Assembly: GCF_963678975.1 (NCBI RefSeq)
Contig: NC_089276.1
Location: forward strand, 17,799,272 to 17,863,271
DNA length: 64,000 bases
DNA from: Dysidea avara
Lineage: Eukaryota > Porifera > Demospongiae > Dictyoceratida > Dysideidae
Direction: 5' to 3'
Shown: one piece after another, positions 53,928 through 64,000 of the stretch
Layout of the letters: each line of letters opens with the position of its first letter
Position numbering within the stretch: position 1 is the first letter of the stretch
Translations under genes and position numbers: made by a program
The notes under the pieces: model-generated
The model's database searches: none
Seen by the model: the letters and a program-made list of their open reading frames with translations, nothing else
Told to the model about the DNA's origin: nothing

Positions 53928-55210
53928 CCTAAAGTCGAATCCTCGGGGCGCTATAGACGCGTGCCCTAAAGCGTCGAATGCTTGGGGCATACCACATCGG
54001 TGTCAATAGCTGATAGGTGGCTCTTACATCCACCGGTATACATAGACACTACGTTCATGGAAACATTGAAGCGTGCTAAACAGCGAAATAACAAGGGGAA
54101 TCGCCAGCCGTATTTTGATGTAGACTTGGGTAGGATTGATCTAGCTATATAGTTGCAGGAGAAACTATAGAGGTTGATTTTTTCATTGCTAACCTTACTA
54201 ATCTTAGTAATCGCCCTTCCTAGCCATTACCGATTATGCAACTCTTCGATTCTGATTGGTCAGCCAATATTTGGCTTCTGGCTCGTGCTCAGCCGGGCTC
54301 ACTGGGCACGAGTGTCTTTCGATTGTGGTATTGTTTACACGTGGGTAATGGCAGACTTCAACGACAGTGAGTTATTTTCTGTATTTGAGAAACAAAAGCC
54401 CTAGAAAGCGGCAAAGAAAAAAGGCGCACCACTGCTAAAATGGAAAAAAGTGCCAGAATCAACTCCAAGTGATTCACCAGGAAACAGCAAACGAGCGAAG
54501 AAAAGTTTTGAAGGCGCTACAAGACCGAAACCAGAAGTAGTTGTAATGAACGACACGTCTGATGAAGAGCCTACAGTAAAGAGGCCCACACAGCTAATAA
54601 GCGAGAATGTCGTACCACAAGAGAGCACAGATAGGTGAGCGTTATTAAGAATATGCAACGAAACTTAAATAGGCACTCTAAATAAATTGTCTGTTTCGTC
54701 CTCCTCTCAAGTTATTTGTGGGCAGGAGGTCCATTTCCATTGTAAGAGCATTTTAATCCATTATAGGCACAACCTAATCTCGTCCTCTCAGACCCATTCT
54801 CCGAGGTGGCGCTTATCGATTAGAGATTATAAGCGCCCATACCTAAAATTTTAGTAGCAGGAATAGCTGCTATCAAACTCTACCCCAACATGTGATTGAC
54901 TCTAAGGGCATTGGTCAATTGGCTGGTGTAGCAACAACTATTAATTGATTAAGTAATTGAAGTTTGTTGTGATCTGTGTATCATACTCTTCAGAGGCCTG
55001 CACAATAATGATATATCACAATTGTAAATTTGTACCAACTTGATAACTCATTGACACGTAAGATGACCTTGGAACTGACAACCTTGCAAAATCTATTTTA
55101 CTGAATCTGTAAAATATTCTCATGGTCTAGCTTTTTATGAAACATGTAGGTAGTGTTTCCTTAATACATCAGAGCCATACTTGCATAGCCAACATGTTAG
55201 ATCTATTAGG

Positions 55211-55988
55211 CAGACATGGGTCAAGGGCTTGAAGTACTTTTCAAGCACCTGTATAAGTGCTTAATCACAAGCACAGATGCTGCAATTTTGTAAATGCATC
55301 AAGTACAAAGTGGAGCATACATATTTAGACCCTTTTTGTGGTGAATTTTGGAGGTGTCTAAGTTACTTAGACCCTTTTCATGTTTACTTAGCCCTTTCAT
55401 GTTTACTTAGACCCTTTTCATGTTTATTATGAGCACCCGGACTGGTAGCGTTGGCAACGCATCGCCACCTGAAAATTAATTTTAAACCCGTAATGGCTTG
55501 TTTCTACTAATGAATGCTACATTTCTCTGTCACAAGCAGCTGTCAACAATGTTAAGGTACAACAACTACATAAAGGGTCTAAATAACTTAGACTTCAGAC
55601 CACAGGGGTCTAAGTAATTTAGTAGCGCCTTCACTTCGCTCAGGTGCCACGACACAGGGATCGGTTACTAAATTACTTAGACCCCTGTGGTCTGAAGTCT
55701 AACTATTACATAATGGTGCATGCAGTCATGCACCTATTGTTTTAAGTATTATTTTTATTGTTATAATGAACAAACATCAGTTGGTAAAAAGTTTTGTCTT
55801 TCAATCTGCACCTCTCAAGCCTAAAGACTTTCCCTGCTACACAGAATAATTGTTCTACAGGTATACCTGATAGAACCATTATTAGCATTTGATATCACCT
55901 TATGGTTGTTAAATGAGAAGCTCATTAAACCACAGACTTTTGCTTGAAGTGCTTATAAACACAAGTGCTTAAGCTTGACCCATGTATG
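55211..55988. mobile_element. 778-bp hAT-like element in the pseudogene, 8-bp target duplication
   Basis: Ends cagacatgggtcaag and cttgacccatgtatg. ctattagg repeats at 55,203-55,210 and 55,989-55,996. The parent gene keeps a single ttattagg at 28,979-28,986. Inside, a 36-bp-arm hairpin (cttcagaccacaggggtcta at about 55,592 and its complement at about 55,682) and a tandem acttagacccttttcatgtt repeat (55,345-55,430). Confidence 0.85.
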
Positions 55989-58095
55989 CTATTAGGTTAC
56001 CTGTAGGTGTTTTTTTTTTATATAAGCCATAACTACAGTGTATTTGCTCGCTACAGACCCACCCCTGCTGCTAGTGATAGTAAATAGACAACAACAGATC
56101 CAGTAGACACTACAGAAACTGAACAGGTTGCATAGAAAGTTGCTCCATTGTTTGCCAGACCAGCCACTGTAGTGACTATTGACAATGAAGCATTGACCCA
56201 TCAGGTTTGTGTTCATTCTATGTGAGTATTATAACTAGAATAATACCTGGATACCTTTGGGCCAACTGATAGCCTTGATTATCAAGTTGTCCATGTCATT
56301 TTATGCACATGTATTCCCTTTCAAAGGGGGTGGTGTCATTGAGTGTTTTCTTTAACAGATTCCACTGCAGTGTTGTGTTAGCTTTAATCAGTAAGTGAAG
56401 TCTACCAGACTTGATTTGTAGACTTGGAAATGCAAAGTTTAGTACATGGAAGTTTGTAATCCTTTTTTGGCAGCACTTGTGCCATTACCTGCTTTTGTGC
56501 ATGTACAAAGTTACTGTATATTACATACATCATTCTTACTGCATCTCATCATTCCACAGGTAGCCATTCCTCCAGGGTTTGACTATATACCACTAGTAAA
56601 ACCAACTGGTCCACCAGCTAAGGTATGTGTGTGCGTGTGTAATGACTGTAACAGTACTACAGTAACTATGTCTCATTTATGTTAAATTTTGGGACCACCA
56701 TAGTATTGTGATCCAACTGTTGTAGCAAGTGATCAGTTTTGCCATGTGTTGCCCTTTAGTTCATATTTGGAGGAATGCATACACATGTTATATGGGTACA
56801 CATGCCAACATTAGGTGGGGTGATAACTTAATTCTTATAGCCTAAATCTACACATTGATTGAAAGTCTTTTCATTGGGCCACTTGGAGAAGGTTAAATGA
56901 ACACTGTAACTACAGTGGCTTGCTTGTTGTGAAGCGATGAACAACAGCAAGTCACATCTCCATGTTTAATTTTGATTGTGGTTTTACTCGTGTGAGTCAT
57001 ATACGCCTGATAGAAAATTTAATAATGAAGCAAACAGGACTTGTTGGAAAGTGATAGGAGCAACCACCATCGAGTTATGGATCATTTTAAAGGGTTGGTG
57101 TGTTTCCTTACTGAATTATTATTAACATGACTAGTTTTGGCCTCACTGTTTGGTGTCCTAGATATCATTTTAATCCTTGTCACATCACAAGTAGAGTGAT
57201 ATAAATTGCATAGCCATAGGATGGACGCTTTGAAATTTATTGTACTTTGTGCAAGGCAAGGCACCGATGTTTATTAATTTATATCCTTATATGGGTTTAA
57301 TGGCTGAGGTTACACTGTACACATCTACAGTATCAGTGATGTTTAGCCTTAGTTAAAATTGTACAGTTGCTCATTAAGTATATCTGACTATTGCTAGTCA
57401 CACACAGTTAGTAATAAATCACGATGCAGTGAAATTAATGTTGTACCATAAACATTTCTTGTTGCCTGTTTACAGGAATATCCATTTGTGCTGGTTTCAT
57501 TCCAGAAGGAAGCCATTAATTATGTGAAGAATAAACAGTCAGTGTTAGTATCTGCCCACACCTCAGCTGGAAAGACTAAGTGTACCATGGAACCTGTGTG
57601 TAGTGTGTGAACCTGAGAAACCACTCTTAATGAGTTGGCTTTTCAATTCTAAGGTTTATATGGTAACCTTTTAATACAAACACTTGCTTGGTCCTACTTG
57701 GCCTGATTCCAACTACAGCAACTCTTTTATCTGTACTATGTTAGTACAAGTATATGTGATGGAATTCAGTATTTGTTCTGTGAGTTGTATATCATTCAGT
57801 CATTACAATTGTAGGTATGCGATTGCTTTATCATTGAGGGATACCCAAAGAGTCAACTGTGCCACTCCTATTAAGGTTAGGGGGACAAGTATATGAACAT
57901 TATGAATGTGTTTGTGAACATCGACAGTTGAGACAAGAACACATTATTGGTTTATAGGCCCTTAGCAACCAGAAGTATCATGAGATGTATGAACAGTTCC
58001 AAGATGTTGGACTGATGACAGGTGATGTTGCTATTTACCCTAGTGCCTCTTGTTTTGTTATGACATCTGAGGTGAGTGTTAGTGAACAATGAAAT

Positions 58096-58097
<2 letters not shown>

Positions 58098-58171
<74 letters not shown>

Positions 58172-58183
58172 CACGCACACACC
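58098..58183. repeat. (CA)n microsatellite in the pseudogene's intron 6
   Basis: About 42 units with two g interruptions; orthologous to 31,369-31,516 but shorter. Confidence 0.95.
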
Positions 58184-58562
58184 ACTTAATTTTTGTGCAA
58201 CTAACTGTATTTTGATTATTTTTCTGTGCACAGATTTTGAGACCAATGTTGTATCGTGGATCAGAGGTATGTCTGGTAGTGTAATTTTGCTATTAGTATC
58301 GTTGAAAATAGTATGTGGGAAATACTTTGAAGTTTGATTTAAAATAGAAGTTTCTCATTCACGAAAAGAGTCTCTTGGTACTAAGAGACTCGTACGTGGT
58401 TAACTGCAGTAGTTAGTTATCACTATGCACACAAGAATTTATTGTTTACCGCTAAAATACTGTGAACAAAACAATAGCACGACCAACTTAGTAGCTAGCT
58501 AGTGTTGTTCACCACCCGGTTATACTGCATGGTGAGTTAACGGTAGTGCCAAGGCGGGTAGT

Positions 58563-58682
58563 AGAGATGCAACAATATATTGATATATCGCGTATCGTAT
58601 TGTTATACGACAATATCGCTGTATCGATACACAGCCAAACCGTATCAATATATCGTATATTGTGATATATCGATGTATCGTG
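58563..58682. mobile_element. hAT-like MITE fragment in the pseudogene's intron 7
   Basis: Begins tagagatgcaacaatatatt followed by many tatcg(a)tatatcg phrases in both orientations, the style of hAT MITEs. The matching right end (…gcatctcta) is missing. Absent from the parent's intron at about 31,915. Confidence 0.5.
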
Positions 58683-59759
58683 GCTTGTTAACATGGCTAA
58701 TAATCAAATTATTGTACATTGTGGTTAAACTGAATAGTATGTAATGCTTCTCAAAGAAAAAATAGCTGACTTATTTCCTTTAAAAGTGACATAGAGCAAT
58801 ACTTGTTGATGCCACTAAATTATCACCAGTCCCACAGTAAAATGTCTGGCTCCGTATTCAAATGGCAGGTACTTCAGAGTTTCCTGTAAAGCCTTTCATA
58901 AACTCTTTAATGACTGAGTGGTGCAAGCAAGAGTATATAATAGAAACCAAAAGTGTTGAAGCCTGTGATTAATGATCACATAAAATAGCACAGATATTTC
59001 AGTAATATTGTTCGTTTATGCAAAATGGATATTTGAAATGCATATGTGGCAATGGGTCTTTGATTGCATGTTATTCAACCAAGTATTCAATACTTATTGT
59101 ACAAGGAAAGTAGTAAGGACCCAAGATAACTCCAGCTTGCTAAAAATACAGTTGGACAAGAAAATTTCACGGAAAGCCATGCAACCACGAAACCCGTGAA
59201 AATTACATCCGTTGAATAATTTTTACATATACAGTAGTTGGCATTGCAATGACAATTTAGAGTGTATTGCTGGATACACTACTTCATATCATACAGGTGA
59301 TGAGAGAAGTTGGTTGGGTGGTATTTGATGAGATCCACTACATGAGGGATAATGGTATGCACACCACTACCACCCTGTACACTAATCATTGTGGGTTTGT
59401 ATTTCCTACAGAGCGAGGTGTAGTGTGGGAAGAGACAATCATCTTGTTGCCAGATAATGTCCACTATGTGTTCCTGTCAGCCACCATACCTAATGCCATA
59501 GAGTTTGCCAAGTGGATATGTCACCTGCATAAACAGGTCAGCCATTAATGCCATATAATTTTGTTCACAATTCATGTGTACTCTCTTCCCCACCACAGCC
59601 ATGTCACATAGTCTACACTGATTATCGTCCTGTACCATTACAACACTACTGGTTCCCATCTGGAGCTGATTGCCCGTATCTGGTAGTGGATGAGAAGGTA
59701 TTATGTGTCTGTCAGCTACACTGTATGTGACCCAGTTGAATTTGACCACCACAAATATG

Positions 59760-60857
59760 TAACAAGTATAAGAAAAAATTAGGAATTTTAAATTAGAGTA
59801 GGGACAGTGTATAATGCTGCGATAAAAGTACTGAAACAAGCTGGATCGGAGTAGTATGTAATGTCCAAATACTGTAAAACAATAAGAAGTGAATATCCCT
59901 ACTGTGCATTGAGTTTTTGTGAAGTTTTTTTGCAAGCTCATGACCACTAAATAGCGTGCTGAGTTAATCACAGCACTATTATCTAGATTATGACTTATAT
60001 AATAACAACTGATCAGTGGGTGTGGCTCTACATAAGCCTGCAGCGAGGCCTGCAGACAATAATGGACATGGATTCACGCATACCTACGGACTGATGAATG
60101 GGTGTGACTACCATATGTCTACAGACAGTGATTTACGTAAGTGGGCGTGGCTCACTAAAGAAGCATAACTATGCTAAGGCATGTAGTAACACATCCACAT
60201 TTAATTTAGCATGTGGAGTCAGACCCGGATAATCTGTACACCAGGACCTGGATGACCCGACTCAGTTTAACATTGTTACTAAAACTATATTTATTGACTT
60301 ACACATTGCTATATAGTTCGCCTTGAGTTGTTCTCTCTGATCGATATCAACAGAGAGTCACGTACACGTATGTTTTTGGTGCAACCGGCAACCACATGTA
60401 TTCGAATGATTTGATGCAATATACACTGGTATGGAAGCCGTAATGTAGTCTATTAACATTCAGCAATAGAACCTTGACTGATGGCCATGGTAAAGAAGGA
60501 TAAAAGGTAAGACAATGGTGCAAGCATTGTATGTTTATCAATATACCAAAGGTTTTTTCTTAAGCGAACTAGAAACATTTCTGCAAAAGAATTAGGGCTG
60601 TAGCTGTAGCCAGTTTTCCGCTACGCTTAACTGAAGGCATCAGGCAGGCAGGCAGTAGAAAATTCCATTGAATAATTTTTTTAAAGATTCTGCCACGATT
60701 TTTCCTCACAACGACATGACAGGATTGGTTGGGTAAAACCAAGTGTTTCCATCAAGTTGCTACAGCAGGTTTTTGGGTTATATTATATCACAGATCACCC
60801 CCACACCTTTGATGTCCCTATTATACAGTACGATAATACAGTACTATCGTACTGTAT
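59760..60857. mobile_element. ~1.1-kb insertion in the pseudogene's intron 10
   Basis: The parent intron reads accaccacaattatgta then atttattcacat (34,381-34,410). Here about 1.1 kb separates these phrases. The insert has one hairpin arm (59,765-59,915) in the parental orientation, then the 'gccacgcccac' block and the rest inverted relative to the parent's intron-7 insert. Same family, independent position. Confidence 0.75.
60000..60275 (-). repeat. dispersed element, 'gccacgcccac' family, copy 4
   Basis: gtgggcgtggctcactaaag and gatgacccgactcagttt mirror 33,118-33,430. It belongs to the larger insert in this intron. Confidence 0.7.
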
Positions 60858-62282
60858 GATTTATTCACATCAAAATTTGGTTCCTTTTGAATGATGTCTG
60901 TCATTCCAGGAGTATGTTATTTTGTGACTCCTTTGAGAGCACGTTCTCTTGTTTGTATGTGTTGTGTGTTGTTCACTTATCAGGGTAACTTTAGAGAGGC
61001 CAACTTTCAGAAGGCGGTGGATAAGTTAAATGATGGAGGACAGCCAGAGACCAAAGGAAGAAAAGGAGGCAGTAAAGGTAACTTGTTTCCCAATCCTTTC
61101 TTGTAATCTGTATCCCTATTTCAAGCTCTGGTACGTACAATTAGAATCCTGTTAATGGAGACACTTGAAACGAGAACAATCCATTCATACACTAGTCCTT
61201 TTCTGGATAACCAGGACACTTACCGTTACATTTGCAACCATCTCAACAAAAGCCCACCTAGCATGCATTTTGAGAAAGAAGAAGTTAAAAATTCATAGAA
61301 TTATGCATGCCATTACTCAGAGATGTAAGACTCAAACTATACGCCATCTTATTTGCTTGCTTGTGAAGAGTTCGAAAATCTGTGTTTCATTTCTGACTAT
61401 AGCCCCGATGGTATGCATGTCACGTGCATTTGTTTACATTTAATGCAGTAGACGTAAACGAAATTGTCATCATTTCTTCAATGAAAACCACTTTCATACA
61501 TATTTGTGCATTGACTACAGTGCTAAACTATACCTTGGTGGTGAACCAATCCCAATGCTGTAGACACTGATGCAAACTGCAAATGCAAGTGCCTGTATTT
61601 TCAGTATCGTCACTCTACAATTTGATTGGCTTAATGCAGGTCCATCAAGTTGTTTTAAGATGATAATGGAGCGTAACCTTCAACCAGTAATTGTGTTCAG
61701 CTTCAGTAGGAGAGACTGTGAGGCTTATGCTCTACAAATGTCTTTAACTCTGGTAAGTGGACTATGTAGTCTGGTGTGTGTGTCATTTATTATTGTTCAT
61801 GAATTTACATATTTCAGCTGATGAGAAGAAACTTGTTGAACAGGTTTTCACTAATGCCATCGACTGTCTGTCTGAGGGTGACAAGAAACTAATGTAGTCA
61901 ATATAATACCTTGTGTGTATAATGAAGGGTGTCAATGAGATGGTCAGGTGGCCACCAAATCAGCTTTTACTATTATAACTAAGGGAATGGCTGAAATAAA
62001 AACAAACCATGAAACAAGAAGAGATTGTTGGGTTAAATCAACAAGAACCATGCATGGTTACCCACAGATCCTTATTTTGATTAACACGGTATTGAAGTAA
62101 GCAGTCAAATTAGGATGTGGGAGATTATTGGATGTAACCATGTGTTGTCCTTGTCGATTTAATCCAGCAATCCCTTCTTGTCTAATGGGTTTTTTAGTGA
62201 TCCCTATTCTTGGATTTAATATTTTTAATATGTCTAATTTGTGTACTTAATGTTATTCTTTTAAATCCACTTATGGATTAAC

Positions 62283-64000
62283 TTGAATTTAACAGATTTA
62301 CCAGAGTAGCTACCAGATTGCTTTGGTATCTTGTGATCAGCCATGGCATGCAAGCCTATATGCAAATATCTCATACTGTATATAGTAGGGACAACAAAGG
62401 TTTGGGTGTGGCCATGATAAAATAACCTGTCTCAACACGACAACATGATAGTATTGGTTGGTTAAAATCAAGCCCAGAAGTGCCTTCAAATCGACCCAAA
62501 GTGTCTGGTACAAAATTATTAAACCGAGCTGCGCCCACAGCTGGCCAAAGGCCGGCTGTGGGCACATGCCTGGTTTACTGAAATTGTTTTTGGAAAAGTG
62601 TGTGTGTGTGTACGTGCACCCGCGCGTACGCCTATCTACCTATGTGTCTATCTATCAATGCATAGCAACGTAATTGAAGAATTACTAAAAAATTCCATGA
62701 ATTACGGAATCCAAAATTACAATGACTTATTTTCAATAAGGCTAAAGTATGCAATGCACTTTTTGGCTTCTTGTATGGCTTTACTGGGGTACTTAATGTT
62801 AACCACGAAAGCCTGTTTTCCATAGGCTCCAATGTATTTTAATATCACTTTTGATTAGCTATTAATCCTGTATACTTTGGTGTGGCAATTAGTCATATGG
62901 GTTTACAGAGGCTTCTGGAACCACTGTATTAATTGATTGTTGTTGAATAGTGCTAGGACCACAAATGAAGTTAATATGCAGCAAAACTGGTGACCTGTTA
63001 ATTATGACATCATTTGTGCAGGAGTTGTCTTTAACAGTTAAAACAGGTGAGAGAGAGCTCTTGTGAGGTAGGCACTTAGTGGTAAAGAGTTTGAATGATT
63101 TCTGGCCTTGTAGCCATTAACAAGTGACATATTGCTTGCCAACTGAGTAAATGTAGTTTTCACATGTGATAGTGTTGATAGTGGTGTTCTACCCATGCCA
63201 TAAAGTCTTACAGTTTAGAGATTGTAATTGATGTTTTCTTTGTACTATTGTTTCTGGTAACCTTCCTTACTGGTCTAGTCTCTGTCTTCCCTTCTTTCTA
63301 GATTACGGGCACAAATGATGTCATATGTGAGCGATAATTTATACTGCTGCATATTAACGTCATGCTTCGTGGTATGAACCACCAACGTGGACTGGCTTAA
63401 AGAGTACTCCTTAAAGTTTATAAAGTTTCATAGCAGTCACCAATACTGTGAATTATGTCCAAGTAACATGCGCAGAATGAGAAGGCTAAATACATTGGAG
63501 CCATTTGAAAACATGGTTTCGCAGTTAAAATAAAGTATTCCACTGAAGCCATAAATTTAATTAGATTCCTTGGTTGCTTATTGAAATTGGACTATTAATT
63601 GATACATTATTGCAAAACCAAAAACCTATTAGCTAAAAATAATAACATAGCAATACATAGTTGGTTAATTACAGGTGTAAGTTAGGCCACTTCAACTAAT
63701 TTCTTGTTTCTGGATGACTGACCCATAAAATTTGTAAATGGAATGTTTTTGTTCATTTTTAAAGATCACTTATTCGATCACATGAGCTTGTGGCGTCGAT
63801 GTATTGTTGGCCATCCATATCTGCTATGCTTGGGGCGAGCTTGGTTATTTCAAGATGAGTTGTAAAAGCAGACTATGGATGGACACTTGGTCATTTAAAT
63901 GTACTAATCATTATCAAACATCGTAGTTACATATGTTGCCATAACTTCAGTTTAAAAAAACATGCATCTATTATTTTATTTATACCTACCTACCGACCCA
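62283..64000. other. no recognisable feature
   Basis: Begins where similarity to MTR4 intron 13 ends. Contains a short inverted cacagctggcc/ggccggctgtg (62,537-62,562) and tatctatc microsatellite scraps (about 62,630-62,660). No MTR4 exon 14 or later exon was found here. Short ORFs are unsupported. Confidence 0.5.

Larger units (their letters stand above)
54282..62282 (+). pseudogene. partial unprocessed MTR4 duplicate (exons 1-13), decayed
   Basis: Collinear with 28,026-36,085, introns included, so it arose by DNA duplication and not retroposition. Exon counterparts: 54,348-54,634; 56,057-56,204; 56,560-56,622; 57,476-57,577; 57,815-57,875; 57,958-58,071; 58,234-58,266; 59,297-59,354; 59,412-59,536; 59,599-59,697; 60,984-61,077; 61,640-61,752; 61,818-61,891. 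Lesions: tag at 54,402-54,404 (parent tcg); two tag codons in exon 2 where the parent has gag; an 18-bp deletion removing the end and splice donor of exon 4 (about 57,577); a 9-bp in-frame and a 10-bp frameshifting deletion in exon 12; a 9-bp deletion removing the donor of exon 13 (about 61,891). Motif I and DEIH are still readable. Similarity stops in intron 13, so exons 14-20 were never copied. It cannot encode a helicase. Confidence 0.93.

Noticed and set aside
54348..54634. Second functional MTR4 gene starting at 54,348
   Set aside because: In-frame stop after 18 codons, more stops in exon 2, and deleted splice donors downstream.

Overview
This is eukaryotic, metazoan, intron-rich and repeat-dense DNA. 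It holds one clearly recognisable host gene, MTR4/MTREX (the exosome RNA helicase, also called SKIV2L2), two tRNA-Ser(GCT) genes, large satellite arrays and many DNA transposons. Short introns beside TE-filled ones, MULE/hAT/Harbinger-like short inverted-repeat elements and the style of the repeats suggest a marine invertebrate, most likely a sponge. That is inference; nothing seen fixes the species. Nothing is bacterial.

Region 1 (1-15,911, continuing at 24,951-25,050) is a tandem segmental duplication. Copy A (about 1.4-9.1 kb) and copy B (about 9.75 kb onward) each hold a degenerate leader, a several-kb satellite of 26-28 bp units and a shared tail. Mobile elements have since inserted in one copy or the other, so each copy supplies empty sites for the other's insertions.

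Region 2 (15,912-24,950) is a complete 9.04-kb Mutator-like (MULE) transposon inserted into copy B, with matching terminal inverted repeats and a perfect 9-bp target duplication. Its multi-exon transposase has a DDE triad, a SWIM-like zinc finger and a conserved Cys-rich C-terminus. Two small frameshifts interrupt it as assembled.

Region 3 (25-28 kb) holds a 2-kb foldback element split by a non-LTR reverse-transcriptase fragment, then a short inverted-repeat element.

Region 4 (28,122-47,120) is MTR4: 20 exons on the + strand, phases consistent, 747 codons. It covers both RecA domains, the start of the arch and the start of the KOW region. The C-terminal third (rest of arch, DSHCT) is not in the window. 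Introns carry two tRNA genes, microsatellites and several elements, including a 2.9-kb element with 275-bp inverted repeats and a decayed nuclease-like ORF.

Region 5 (47-54 kb) is non-coding with short elements. Region 6 (about 54.28-62.28 kb) is a second, decayed copy of MTR4 exons 1-13 with introns: an unprocessed partial duplicate with nonsense codons and two deletions that remove splice donors. If the true 3' exons lie beyond 64 kb, this pseudogene sits inside an intron of its own parent. The last 1.7 kb shows nothing recognisable.
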